A stretch of 64,000 nt of DNA from Arachis hypogaea (GCF_003086295.3 NC_092038.1:131925132-131989131), one strand, 5' to 3'. Numbered from the stretch's first letter, positions 22,013 through 34,300 are shown. A program made the numbers and translations. The notes: generated by a model from the letters alone, not told the origin.

Positions 22013-23957
22013 ATGGATGGGGAGGATAGTTTTGTGGCTCTGGTCCATTGCTCTGGAAAAATTCAAAAGAGCAAACGGCATGATGTGAAATTCACAGATA
22101 GAGAACCAGTTAGTATTTTTATCCGATCTTCGAGTACATTGGTAGAAATTAAGCTCAGCATACTACAAAAGCTCGGTACCCGTGAGACGAAGCTGGTTAA
22201 AAAGTTGTTTTACAAGATTCCCATTACCGTTGTGTCAACCGGTGTGAGATATGAGACCTTTGTGATAGGGTTGGATGAAGACCTGCAGGTCTTGTTTCAC
22301 TGCAGGTGTAGTTTTTCGGAGGTGAGGATACCTGAGATGTTTGCGAAGTTGGAAGATCGTGTGGATAGCTCTGGGGCATCGGCACCGGGTCCTCAGTCGA
22401 CCACAGTGGGTGGTGCCTCGACATCACTGCATGTGGTAGCAGCGGTAGTTCCACCTCCTGAGCCCGAACGTGCTGGGGTTGAGTTTGAGGTCGGATCGGA
22501 TCGAGTTGAGAATGCGCTGTGTGATGATGATTCCGATGAGGAGCCGGTCGATATTGGTGGGGATAGTGAAGATGATATACCGAGAGGTGTACGTACAGGC
22601 CATGGAGGTTCCGGTTCTGGATCACAAGAGTACCCTCCCCACCTGTCGTCTTTGAACTTGGAGGCCATCGGCCAACACCAGAATGTAGAGGCAACATTCG
22701 ATGGGTAGGGTATGCATGATGGGTCAAGTTTGACTGAATTTCAGATTGGCCAATCATTCCAGAGTAAGGAGGAAGCTGTGCTGAGCGTGAAAGATTACAG
22801 CATTTGGTGTGGAGTTGAGTACAGGGTTATGGAGTCAGACAATCTAAAATACCAAGGGAGATGCAAGGAGTTCGGTAACTGGTGCACGTAGTTGATTCGG
22901 ATAGTCATGCGGAAAAGGAAGAGCACATGGGAAGTAAGGAGGTACAACGGACCACACACGTGTATGGCCACATCGATTTCGAGCGACCACAAGCAGCTTG
23001 ATTATCATGTGATTTGTGCAAGAATCTTTCCATTGGTTAGAGCTGATGCGTCGGTATCGATTAAGGTGTTGCAAGAGGCAACAGAGGCAACATATGGTTT
23101 CAAGCCAAGTTATCGGAAGGTGTGGTTGGCAAAACAGAAGGCAGTAGCACAGATCTACGGCGATTGAGAGGAGTCATATGCGGATCTGCCCCGCTGGATC
23201 CTTGGGGTCACAATCACCATGGACAGTTCCATTGCTCTGCTGAAGACCTCCCCGGTTAGAGTGGGTGATCAGGTTGATGAGGAAAGAGTCTACTTTCATC
23301 GCATGTTTTGGATATTCCCTCCATATGTTGAGGCATTCCGCCACTGCAAGCCACTTGTCAGTATCGATGGGACACACTTGTATGGTAAGTATGGAGGGAC
23401 CTTGTTGTTGGCGATTGCTCAGGATGGGAATTCGAATATTTTGCCTGTTGCGTTTGCACTAGTGGAGGGGGAAAATGCTGAGTCTTGGTCATATTTTCTG
23501 TCCAATCTTAGAAGACATGTTACTCCACAGGAAGGTATTCTCGTCATCTCTGACAGACACAACAGCATCAAGGCTGCGCTGGAGTCACCAGATAGTGGTT
23601 GGCGACCTCTGCATGCTTAAAGGGCATTTTGTATTCGGCATGTTGCTGCAAATTTTGCCCTCACCTTCAAGGGACAGGATGTCAGGAGGTGGCTGGTTAA
23701 CGCCGCTTATGCGAAGACTGAAGCAGAATTTGACTATTGGTTTGATATAATGAGGACAGAGAACCCAACCATGTGTGATTGGGCAAACAGGATGGATTAT
23801 GAGATGTGGACACAGCACAAGGATGGGGGCAGACGATATGGTCACATGACGACCAACATTTCTGAGTGTGTGAACTCTGTTTTGAAGGGCACAAGAAATC
23901 TACCAGTCACGTCCTTGGTTAAGTCCACCTATCTTCGCCTTGCTGAGTTATTCTGTT
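22013..23957 (+). pseudogene. MULE transposase of MULE-B, nonsense-mutated and C-terminally deleted
   Basis: One continuous frame without introns. The start at 22013 (MDGEDSFVALVHCSGKI) is preferred over 21944 because upstream residues come from terminal repeat. Order: PB1-like N-terminus; Pro/Asp/Ser linker; MuDR DNA-binding domain (SKEEAVLSVKDYSIW, VRRYNGPHTC); MULE catalytic domain with SIDGTHLYGKYGG, VISDRHNSIKAAL and NISECVNSVLKGTRNLPV supplying the D, D and E. In-frame stops are at 22706 (TAG), 22889 (TAG), 23165 (TGA) and 23618 (TAA), with the frame unchanged across all four. After RLAELF at 23957 the family sequence ends; the SWIM finger is missing through an internal deletion. The sequence differs clearly from the MULE-A transposase (no introns, different linker). 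It cannot act in cis. Confidence 0.9.
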
Positions 23958-24408
23958 GCCGTCTCACAGTGTATATACACCTAGTGGGCTGCAAAAAACC
24001 GCACAATAAATGCAGGATACAATTAAATTCTCCAACCCATAAGGAAATTCCCTATCTAGTAATAACACATATCTTAAACCGTCAACAAATTTTTTACCAG
24101 TAAACAAATTAATCCCTAAATCCTATAACTAAGTAGTCAATAAACCAGCAAAGTTCAATTTATAAAATACTTACTACAATAACACAAATGACAACACACT
24201 AAACTGATTACATAACACCCACAATTATAAAAGTATTACAAATGTTTAACAATAGAATTTAAAAAAAAAATTCTGTAGATTCTACCGTTCATACCATTTT
24301 TAAAACTAAAAGGGACTAATCTATAAAATCCGTATATACTTGCGTTCATATCATTTTTCTAGCTAAAAAAATCCTAAGCCTAAAAAAATAGCTAAATAAT
24401 TAACTAAC
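23958..24408. other. MULE-B spacer, mostly PMD intron or 3' remains
   Basis: AT-rich, no coding exon recognised. It lies between the truncated transposase end and the PMD exon 1 donor, so it is expected to be the PMD first intron joined by deletion to transposase sequence. The deletion removed the transposase C-terminus and all later PMD exons. Confidence 0.5.
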
Positions 24409-24477
24409 CTCGTCACCGATGGAATCGGCAACATGCGCAACACCGTTCAGTCGGTACATGCTCCTTCTGTCTGCCAT
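24409..24477 (-). pseudogene. PMD exon 1 relic in MULE-B
   Basis: On the minus strand an ATG at 24477 opens 23 codons, MADRRSMYRLNGVAHVADSI plus GDE, followed directly by a consensus donor GTTAGT. The string RLNGVAHVAD matches the N-terminal exon typical of transposon-borne PMD proteins, and its position and length parallel PMD exon 1 of MULE-A (26 codons, donor GTAAGT). No later PMD exon is present. It shows that MULE-B once carried a PMD gene facing its transposase. Confidence 0.75.
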
Positions 24478-24639
24478 GATATCCCGCCGGAAGCCGCAGC
24501 TCAGATACCTCGGACCCGTTCTCAACTTGCTCTGACCTCTCTCTAGAATTTCTTCTCTCTAACCAACCTAACAAAATCTTACAATGAATAATCCGCGGCT
24601 GGCTCAGCGACTTATATAACTATTCAAACCAATCCACAT

Positions 24640-24790
24640 AAACTGCTGCTGCTATGACCAATTCTTCTAAAATGTAAACCGCGGCAGCTCATCGCGGTTT
24701 CCTTGATGAAATAAACACCCATAAACCGCGGCTGGTACTAGCGATTTCTGTGCACTTGTAAACCGCTATTGCCAGTAGCGGTTTATATAA
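24640..24790. repeat. Right subterminal array of TAAACCGC...GCGGTTTA palindromes (MULE-B)
   Basis: Units such as AAACCGCGGCAGCTCATCGC near 24677, AAACCGCGGCTGGTACTAGC near 24723 and AAACCGCTATTGCCAGTAGC near 24761 mirror the left array. They are also upstream of PMD exon 1, so they may serve the PMD promoter region too. Confidence 0.8.
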
Positions 24791-24904
24791 AATAATGAAA
24801 CAATGTATTTGCGTATCCGTTTTTGAAACAATGTATTTACGTAAAATTGGAGTTCAAACAATTTAAAAACGTAAATTGCCCTAGAAGTAAATATATTTAA
24901 AAGT

Positions 24905-25496
24905 AATTTTTTTATTTCCATCATGATATTTTTTTGTATTTTTTTACATTTTAGTTATAAACATAAATATAATTAGATTATATTATTTATGAAATGTGAC
25001 TATAGATATAGATAAAATTTAGTTATATTACTTATATATACTTTCATTGTATTGCTTATAAAGTTAGATTATAATTATAATTATAGAATTGTGTCTGTAT
25101 TTTTGTATGTGTGGCTAATTGATAGTGTTGAAATATTACCTTTAATTATAAATAAGGTTTATAATTTAAAAAATCAAAAACTCAATTAAAAAGATATGAA
25201 AGAGATTATGTTAAAATATTCTAACTTTTTAAAATAAGAATATTCGAAATTCAATTAAAAATTATTTAAAATTTAAACTCAACAAAAGTTTATATTCAAT
25301 GTATTTTGTATTAAATATATTTAATAACCTATTATATCGTATTGGTTGAAATTAACTTTTATAATGTTAATTTTCTAATAACACTCTATTAGAAAGAAAT
25401 TATTTTTTCAGAATTTTTAAAAAATTAATTAATATTATATATATTTTGTTATACTACATCTAGTTATAAAAATTTTATTTATTTCTAATGCTTATA
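24905..25496 (-). repeat. Right arm of the foldback element
   Basis: About 590 bp whose reverse complement equals 10686-10981 plus 20209-20510 with modest divergence. It is uninterrupted and therefore shows what the left arm looked like before MULE-A. Neither a transposase nor a clear target duplication was seen for the foldback itself. Confidence 0.85.
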
Positions 25497-26014
25497 TTAA
25501 AAATGAAAAAAAAATTAAATTAGTGAATTTTAATCTATAATATAATAATAATATAGTAATTGTTTTATATATCGTACGAATATAAATTAGTTATTTTTTT
25601 ATTTATAAAAATTTTAAGAGGTTTGACCTATCGATATAACTCATATGATAAATTTTACGTTAAAAAAATTATATATATATATAATATTGATTGTGGCATA
25701 TTTTTTATATAAACAATTTTAGAAAAAAATCTAATAGTTAATCTATTATTTTTTTGTTTTAGTTCAATTTAAATATTTTTTATTGTTTTTAGAAAGAAAA
25801 TCTTTTAAGGAATTTAATAATGTGTGACGAAGAACACCGAATAAATTATACATAAACCAATTAAAATGTCACACCAAAACATCTTTAGCAAAAGATGATA
25901 TAGGCATCTTTATATGAGTGTTTTCCTTTTAGTAAACAGTACACATCTCAGTTATCACTTATCACTATCAGCAGTCATCATTATTAAAATACCGAAACTG
26001 GCACTGCCTCACTC
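25497..26014. other. AT-rich intergenic DNA
   Basis: No feature recognised apart from short A/T runs and a short TA run near 25670. Confidence 0.5.
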
Positions 26015-26022
26015 ATCGTTGA

Positions 26023-26538
26023 TAGGGGTGTCAAATCGAATTGGATTGGATCGGATATGGCCAAAAATTCGATCCGATCCGCACAATTTTTATCGAATCA
26101 GATCGAATATGATATCTGTGTTTTTTAGTACCGGATCAGATTCGATATCCAATATATCCGCATAGTTGAACCTTCTCTTTTTAATCATATTTTTATGTAA
26201 AAAATTCAATAAAAATATTTCTTTCACATTTTTAAACTTATTTATTCCTAAAATATTTTTAATCAAACTTTTCCTAAATAATAAATATAAAATAATACAA
26301 TATATGAATAATAATTACTAACTAAAACATACAAACAAGTAAATACAATACCGAACATATAAATATTTATTTATTTTTAATTATTGTGCAGATCTGCAGA
26401 TCGGATATGCGGATATAGAGCATATATCCGTGATCCGATCCGTAAAAAATGCGGATCGAATCGTATTCGTAATTTTCGGATCGGATGCAGATATTTACCG
26501 CGGATATGCAAATAAAATCTAATCCATAAACACCCATA
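26023..26538. mobile_element. hAT-like MITE (516 bp) with 8-bp target duplication
   Basis: Ends are TAGGGGTGT and ACACCCATA, imperfect inverted repeats. Flanks ATCGTTGA (26015-26022) and ATCATTGA (26539-26546) differ at one base, fitting an 8-bp hAT duplication. Both subterminal regions are rich in GGATCGGAT / ATCCGATCC strings in opposite orientations. No coding capacity. Confidence 0.8.
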
Positions 26539-26546
26539 ATCATTGA

Positions 26547-28487
26547 CCAGACCCTTACATGCGTGTGGCTATTCAATGCTCTTTAGACAGGGCGCGTGCC
26601 CACACTCACTTAGATCTTAGAAGAAAGTCAGAAACCTTGACCAAATCTACCAAAGTACTATAAGATAGTTGGGGACCGATTGCATACTCCCCTAATGTTT
26701 GGAGTTTTAAAACTCCTTTACATTATGGCCATTTATAGCATACATGTTTTTTCATACAGATTGAAGGCTGTGTTAACAAGTGGCATGGTAATTGAAAGCA
26801 GGGGAACAGGCTTGCAGAGTTCTGTGACTTTGTCGAGCTCTCTAGTTTAATGGAGGAGCCGCGGCTAATGGGAGAAAGAGCTACGGTGCAAATCCCCAAC
26901 TGTGTTAAGGGAGGTGGGCTCCATTTTTTTTATTGGGTCATCAGGGGTGGGCTCGTTTACATGGACTAATATATCTACTCAACCCACTTAGAAGTTGCCA
27001 CTGCCACTTTCTTCACCTCCAGGCTCCAGCACCGTCTCTACCTTGTGCTGCACCGCTGCTGTTGTTGTTTCTGCCTTGCACTGCCAGATTCACCGCTGAT
27101 ATAATCCCTCTTGTCTACTCGCCATCGTCGTGTTCGTCATTGCTGGAGCTCGCGCCTTGTTCAGCACGGACCTTCGACGAGGCTTCCATGGATCACAGTA
27201 AGGTCTTTGTCAACTCCTTGTAGGTTCTCTTTCATTCTCCTTATCACTATTTCATTCTTAGCTTAGATTTGCATTTATTTTTCACTGTCTTAACCTTTCG
27301 GTTACTCTCTGGTTTGATAGCGAAGATGAATTCTATTTTTCTGATAAAATGCGGTGGAATCGCATCATTTCTTAAGATGTGCGCTTCCATTGCTAATTGC
27401 AGTTGTTGACTTAAATTTGAAACCTCAATTATATATGTTTTTGAAGAGTTTTGTTGTTGTAAATTGCCATTACATATGTGAAAAATATGACGGGTGGAAG
27501 ATGTTGCATTAAAATCTGGGATGGAAGTAAGAAACAATGGTGTTGAGTTCGAAAGGGAAATCTTATCATGTTACTGGAAATTTGAGATATCTTATACATT
27601 AGATTATTATAATTGAGGTTACTTTTGACTTATATAGTAGATCCAAATTATACTAATTTGTGACATTAAGTAAGTTGAAACTCCGGATGATATAATATTT
27701 TTTTGTCAATTTTTACAGTATTATTGTACCTATATATGACTCTTTCCCTTTTTATTATTTTTGGTTCATTGAGTTTGAGGTCCAGTTCCTTGTCTACCTA
27801 CTGAAATTTTGGCATTTGCAGTGGCAAGCTATATACAGAAAAGGGAGACATTTGTCGATTATTAGTTTATTATATGGTAACTTAATTATTACATTACATG
27901 CCATTAATTGTTGAATATTTCTTAGAAATTAGATGACAATAACCAATATTCATTGGTCATAACTAATTATTGAGGGACTGTTGATTTTTTTTCACTGCCC
28001 CTTTTCTTTGTTATGAAATTAACAACTGAGATATCAGGACTCCAACAAAGAGAAAGATCTTGAAACTAAATTTAAAAAGGTATTTTGTTATATATGTAAA
28101 TTCTTAATGCTTTAATTTTTTTCTCAATTATTGTAGAAGACTGAATCTGAGATGTTTCATTTTTCATTCATTTAAACTACAAAGCATTCTGAGATTGTTT
28201 CTCTTTGCACCCTCCAAGAGAGAAATTCAGATTCTCAAAGATGTTAGTAGAATAATAGAACCATTAAGGTAATAAATTAATGGCCATTTATTTCAGTTAC
28301 ATTTGATGAGTATAATGAGAGCAATTTAGCCTTTAGTTTATGAACAGTAATTTTTATTTTTGAAAAACTGATATTTGAATTTATAGACATTTTTTTCTGG
28401 GAAAACTACATTGCTTTCTAACTCTAGTTTTCCATTTTTGAGAAGCACAATAAAAGATTTCTAAGCAGTTTGGCCATGTTTTTTCAG
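26547..28487. other. Non-coding region upstream of the E3-ligase pseudogene
   Basis: A string at 26690-26735 (GTTTGGAGTTTTAAAACTCC and following) resembles the end of the foldback family at 31.3-36.6 kb. A more GC-rich stretch at 26980-27220 with many C/T runs could be an old 5' untranslated exon; it has a weak open frame at 26933-27223 but no recognisable domain. No N-terminal exon of the E3-ligase family was found. Confidence 0.45.
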
Positions 28488-29556
28488 GTTGTTTGGTAAG
28501 ACAGTATTGATCCTGACAACATGACCTACGAGGTTGGATTGAGATTCTCATATTACGATCTTTATTAGCTTAATTTACTTCTTAAAACACAGCTATATCT
28601 CTGGTTTTCTTAAGGTCAATGTTCTTAATACGTATAATAGTTAATCTTACAATTATTTTATTAAGAGGCCCTACTTTGTTAACTTAGTTGTTTCTGTGGC
28701 TTTTGTTGTTGTAAGATTAGCTACTCCATAAAATATTTTGGGTAAATCATTACATAATATTCTTACAGCATACTGTTTGTTTAATCTGAATTGGATTTGA
28801 AATTTTGACTGCAGTTAGAAAATTGTGTCGATAACAACTAAAGTAAAGGAACATTAGTTTAGAAAATGATATTAACAGGGACTAAGTTTTGTCCTCCCAA
28901 ATGGGTCACTAATATAGATCAAATGATTCCAGTGTCCTATCATGAATCATGTTTCCATTTAAGCCATATTTGAAAATTTTCTCGAGTGCAAATGTGGTTT
29001 TGTTCCCTCCCCCCCCCCCCCCCCCCCCCAATTTTCCTGCCTTAGGATCATATTATTTATTACAGGAACTACTTGAATTAGGTGAAGCTGTTGGAACCCA
29101 AAGCTGTGGTCTTACCCAAGAGCAGATTTCGATGCTTCCAGTTTCATCAAAGTACAAGTGCGGGTTCTTCTCAAGGAAGAAGTCGAGGGATGAGAGGTAA
29201 TATTGGTGTTTTTAGAGTTTCAAAGCAATTGCTGCTGTTTAACTGTCAAATAATTGTTTCAGGTTTATATTTTTAACTTACTTCTGTTCTTCAATTATTA
29301 ACTTCTTTTTAACAATTCAACTCCCCTCTGGGGTAAATCGATCTTCAGCGATTTGAGATTGCCACTGTTAAGCTTATTCTTTGGGTTAATATTAATCACA
29401 TAAGTCAAGATGCTCATCATGAACTTGATACTTTTAGTTCTTGTTCTAGTAACAAACACTGTATTTGGCATCCACTGAAATTCATATGATTTTAAACTAT
29501 TTTTCTTCTGCATGTTTTTTCAGGCTTGTCCTATATGTTACAAAGAAGTGTTTTAG
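28488..29556 (+). pseudogene. BIG BROTHER-like RING E3 ubiquitin ligase pseudogene
   Basis: Three exon relics with GT-AG borders. 28488-28532 encodes VVW, stop, DSIDPDNMTYE. 29066-29196 encodes ELLELGEAVGTQSCGLTQEQ followed by ISMLPVSSKYKCGFFSRKKS and RDER. 29524-29556 encodes ACPICYKEVF then a stop. These match the C-terminal half of BIG BROTHER-type RING-H2 E3 ligases, which limit organ growth in Arabidopsis. A TAA at 28497-28499 stands where the family has Gln. The exon that should carry most of the RING (CVICQ through the Cys/His ligands and WLSINK) is absent between 29197 and 29523, so only the last Cys pair remains. N-terminal exons were not found. No E3 activity is possible. Confidence 0.8.
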
Positions 29557-31332
29557 CCAACAGAAATAATCTCGGACAAATTTGTAGAAGTAACCTGCAT
29601 ATGATTCTGTTCTCCTTTATAAAATATTATGGGACGATTGACAATTTGACATGCATTGTGTTGTATTGGATAACCTGGATTTTATGGCTTGTTTTTGTAT
29701 AACTTTTTAGTTTGCTTATATTTCACGTACTTATTGTCAACTACTTCTGGTTAAGTGTGTTTGTGTTGGAGGGATGGTACTTGAAATTGCATGATGTATC
29801 CCGTATCCACCATTTTTATAACATTCTTTAAACTACTATCGATCCGGGTAGTTACATCATTGGACAAATAAGTGATTAACTTTCCAGCGCTTTAATCAGT
29901 CTTTATCACAGTACAATCATAATACCAGTAAAAGCTACATTGTTTTGTACTGGCATCAAGCAACAGCTCTATCATATTTATAGTCAATCAAGCAACTAAA
30001 ATTCCATTAGAAACCATTACTTTATAATAGTATATGTGTCCATGACATGTTAACTCAATCCCCAACAAGAATGTCTACTAAATGTTGACAAAAACCTAGA
30101 TGGGCAGTCAGAGAATATCCCTTCTCAACAACTATGTAATCATTAACATGCCTACCTTGCTAGTAGTACCCATGGCAATATCAACTTTCAAAACCCAGAA
30201 TACATGGCACTTAATAATTTTGAACTAAAACACATATATATAAATAATCTAATAATTTGTTCGTATATGAGTTTGTGAAACATATAGAAGGGAGATATTG
30301 TGAACTAATAGTACTCAGCTACCCACAGTAGAAGCCGGATTCAAACCATAATTTTCTAATCCTTACCCATTCGATCAGCAGAAAATGGCATTTTCGCCTG
30401 AAAGCCAATACCAGTAACTACACCTTTGTAATCGAGGTAGCAAATACAATACTAATTCTTGATCAAACTTGAAAAAATTTGGAACCAACACTCAAACAAT
30501 CATTGTTTAGCATAAACACAATCTCAAACAGAAACTTTCTCTACTTTCTATCGTCAAAAACCAAGGCTGCATATACACATCAGTGTCTTTATCCCAAAAT
30601 TTCTTAAAATGCAAAGAATAGTAACATCACTCGCATAAAAAATCTAACTTGTCTAAAACCCCACCCAAAATATTATGAGGTCAAATCTCAACATAACAAA
30701 ATGTCAACGAAGGGAAAGTAGACAACGAAAATACCGTGCCAAGGGTTCGGTGCTAAATATTCAATAAACAGAGGCCAATGCTAATTAATTAGTGGTCAGA
30801 TCACCTCTTACCTTGCACTCACAAGCACGATGGACTTCGCGCTACCGAACACAGTTACCACCTTGACGGGGCGGGACTCCACGACTACGCCACTACGTCG
30901 AACAATGGCGATTGGGGAACGGGGAGAGGTCCTTCACTACGGAAAATGGGCGCAGATATCCAGCGCCAGTGACATCCACAATGAGAAGACTGACAGCGTA
31001 GGCAGATCGCGGTGGCTAAAGTTCGGGTATGCTGTCACGAGATGAGAAGAGTGATCTGAAGACCCGATCTGCCTCCTTCTCACCCAATTCTTTTTTGGAG
31101 CCGCCAACGAGACCCAACTCGCGAAGCTGGCACCTACGGAACCCAGCAAAATAAAATTCCATTCCAGTTCACACTAACAACTCGGCTCAGCCGACCGTCC
31201 CATCAGCGTCCGTAATTTCATGACAACCTGCTTCATTATGAAAAAGGACAACAGCACGTGTCAATAGCAGATGCAAAGAGAAAGAATATCTGTATTTCTT
31301 TATGAAGTTACATCTATACCGTAGAGTGACCC
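29557..31332. other. Intergenic region, one GC-richer island at 30820-31150
   Basis: No recognised gene. The island contains open frames on both strands (30830-31045 plus, 30937-31149 minus) with no known domain; it could be an old 5' exon or promoter region. The rest is AT-rich. Confidence 0.45.
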
Positions 31333-34300
31333 TTACATTATTAACATTGTAATGTACGTTAGCACAATATCCTAGGAAATTCCATTAATGAAGCTTTTAA
31401 TGTATATTGACAAAATTATTAATTAATTAATATATTTTTTTGTAAAACTACCAATACATTAATTATAACTTTTAAAATATACTTTTAATAAAATAACAAT
31501 TATGATTATTACAGAATTTTTTATTTTGATGACTTATTATTGAAAATTTAATATATTCTATTGGTATATAAATTATTAAAATTATTAAATTCGTTTATAA
31601 ATTCTAATTAATTAATAATTTTTCTATTTATTTTAATTATTTGTTTGATATTATAACTTATCTCATAAAATTTAAAATTTTTAAATAAATAATTTAATTA
31701 TTTTAATTACCAAAATAAATAATTTGTAGCGTACTTACCAATTTACACTATATTTATTTATTTCGTTTACATATGTGCATTTTTTTAATTTTCATATATC
31801 TTGTTTACACATAAAAAATTATTTCGTTTATAGTATAAAACGAGATATATGTATTTATAAATAATTAAATATAATTTTTAAAATTAATAATTTAAATTAG
31901 ACCAAATTTTGTAAAAATGGAATGTTTCAAATAATAGAAAAGATAAACGATTTTAAATAATAGAAAAGATAAACAGTTCATTTTAAATAATAAAAAATAT
32001 GGACACGTTAACACGTCTACTATAAAAAGCACATAAGTGCAACGTTAACTACCCATTGTTGACACAGGTTTTTTTTTTTTTCTAATTACCCACTAGTAAA
32101 ACTATTGTTTGTTCCACTCACCCACTTCCATCTACTTATCGTTTTTTTATTAGAATTTACACTAAAGCAATTCAAATAATATTTTAAATTTTTAAATGAC
32201 AAAATTTTTATATTTTTTATGTACTCTCTTGAATATTAATTTTTAAATTTAAATTATATATTTCAAATTTCGTTTGTCAAATGAGAGTGTATAAAAGTTT
32301 GAAATATAATTTAAATATAGGTGATTTATTTGATGACACAGTTGATAAAGATCACGACTCTATTAGCATAGAATATAAATTTTTTTCTATTTAAGTTGGT
32401 TGTACAAAATTTGTTACAAAGTTTAGTCCAATTTAAATTATTAATATTTTTTATTATTTTTAAGGTGGATATTACAATATTTCTCTATTGTTTAGAGTTT
32501 TAAAACTCTTTTATATTATTAATATTATAATATTATTGACACGGTATCTTAGAATGCATTACATTAATAAAACTTTTAATACATATTGATAAAATCAATA
32601 AGTAATTAATGCATTATTTTTATAAAACTACAAACAAATATTTATATTTAAACTATAAATACTTAACTATAAATTTATATTTAAATATTTATTATACTAT
32701 AACAAATATTAAAGAGTATAATAAAATAATTACTTATTAATATTTTTTTATCGAACTCGTTAATACTTTTATTATACTTTCAATATATATAATATTTTAT
32801 TCTTCTATTTTATACTATATTTTTATCATACTATAAAAATTATTAATAAGTACAATAAAATATATTAGTAAGTATTATAAAAATATTATTGAGTAATTAT
32901 TTTATTATACTCATTAATATTTTTTATAGTAACATTTAAATATGGTATAAAAAGGAGGAGTAAAAATAAATTTGGTATAAATGGAGGAATAAATATGGTA
33001 TACTAATATTTTTTATTTGTTTTGAAAATTAAAATATTATTTTAATTCATTTAGATAATTTTTTCATTATAGTAGTCTTTTATAATTAAATTTAAATTTT
33101 GAATTTTTAATATTAGTAAATAAAATTGATTATAAAAATTACAAAATTTAAATCCAAAAAATTATTTTTAAAAGAGACATCTTGAAATGAATATTAATTT
33201 TTGTGACTACTTATTTAAAATTATTTTTAAATTTAATTTTAACTATAAAAATCTAAAATTACATTCAACTAATAACCTAAAATAAATATCTCTAATAAAA
33301 TCTTAAAAAAATTATGCAGTACCTCAATACATCTAAATTTATTTTTAATATCTCTTTTTTCTTTTGAAATATTTTTTGATAAATTAATTTAAAATAACAC
33401 TTTAAAAAATATTAATTTTGTTCCTTATATATATTCTAATTAAACGGTATGTTATAATATAGTTAATTTTTAAAATCATGATGCTATAGATGAAAAAAAT
33501 AATATATAAGACAAATTTTATGAGATAAATTATAATATTACATAAATAATTAAAATAAATAAAAAAAATTATTAATTAATTAAAATTTATAAACGAATTT
33601 AATCATTTTAATAATTTATATACCAATTGTAAACCCCGATTAATTAGTAGATAATTAGTCAATAAATTAATTTTTAATAAGGAGGATTAGAAATGTGAAT
33701 ATTATATCAAATTAGGATAGAGCTCATCGAAACGAGAATTTTGACACCAATTTTAAAGAAAACGGTCCAAAATTAGACCGAACGGGCCGAACCGGTTAAA
33801 CCGGGCCCAAACCAGACCGTGGGCCCAACCGGACCAGCTTTTAAAAAGGACCCACGTCCTCATCTTCCCCATTTCAGCAACGTTGAAGTTGCAGGGGAAA
33901 GGAGAGAAAGGAATCCCGTAACCCTTACGGTGAACTCCGAACGCCGTATCTCCTCCGTCCGAGCTCCGATCGCCGCACCGTTTGTGGCCACGCGACCACC
34001 GCATCGAGCTCTACGTTTCTATCGGAACAATTTCATAGGTAACTTGTTTTTTTATTCTCAGCCTCTTCTTCCCCAATTTTTGGGAATTTGAGTGGAGGTA
34101 TTGAATTTCTTTAATTTTTGATGTTTTAGGATCCAATTAGCTTGAGGAAAACGTTCACTCTTGCTTATGTGAAGCTTGGGTAGGGTGAGGATATGATAAT
34201 TCTATTTTAATTTCATTGAATTTGAGCTTTGAGTATTAAATTGGATATATATGTGTTATGAATGTGTATTAGGTTGTGAATAAATAATTGGAGCTTGAAT

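Larger units (their letters stand above)
21682..24881. mobile_element. MULE-B: Mutator-like element with long TIRs and perfect 9-bp target duplication
   Basis: The 3200-bp element is flanked by identical TAGAAGTAA repeats (21673-21681 and 24882-24890). Its ends are inverted copies for more than 100 bp, starting GGGCAATTTACGTTTTTAAA on the left and ending with the complement, TTTAAAAACGTAAATTGCCC, on the right. It encodes a MULE transposase (+) with nonsense codons and a deleted C-terminus, and retains exon 1 of a PMD gene (-) near the right end. A 9-bp duplication is diagnostic of Mutator transposition. Intact duplication and well-matched TIRs suggest a fairly recent insertion, yet the coding region is decayed, so it may have been moved by a transposase encoded elsewhere. 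Confidence 0.92.

Noticed and set aside
22224..22757. 177-codon frame antisense to the MULE-B transposase
   Set aside because: It mirrors the Pro/Ser/Asp-rich linker in another frame; no domain.
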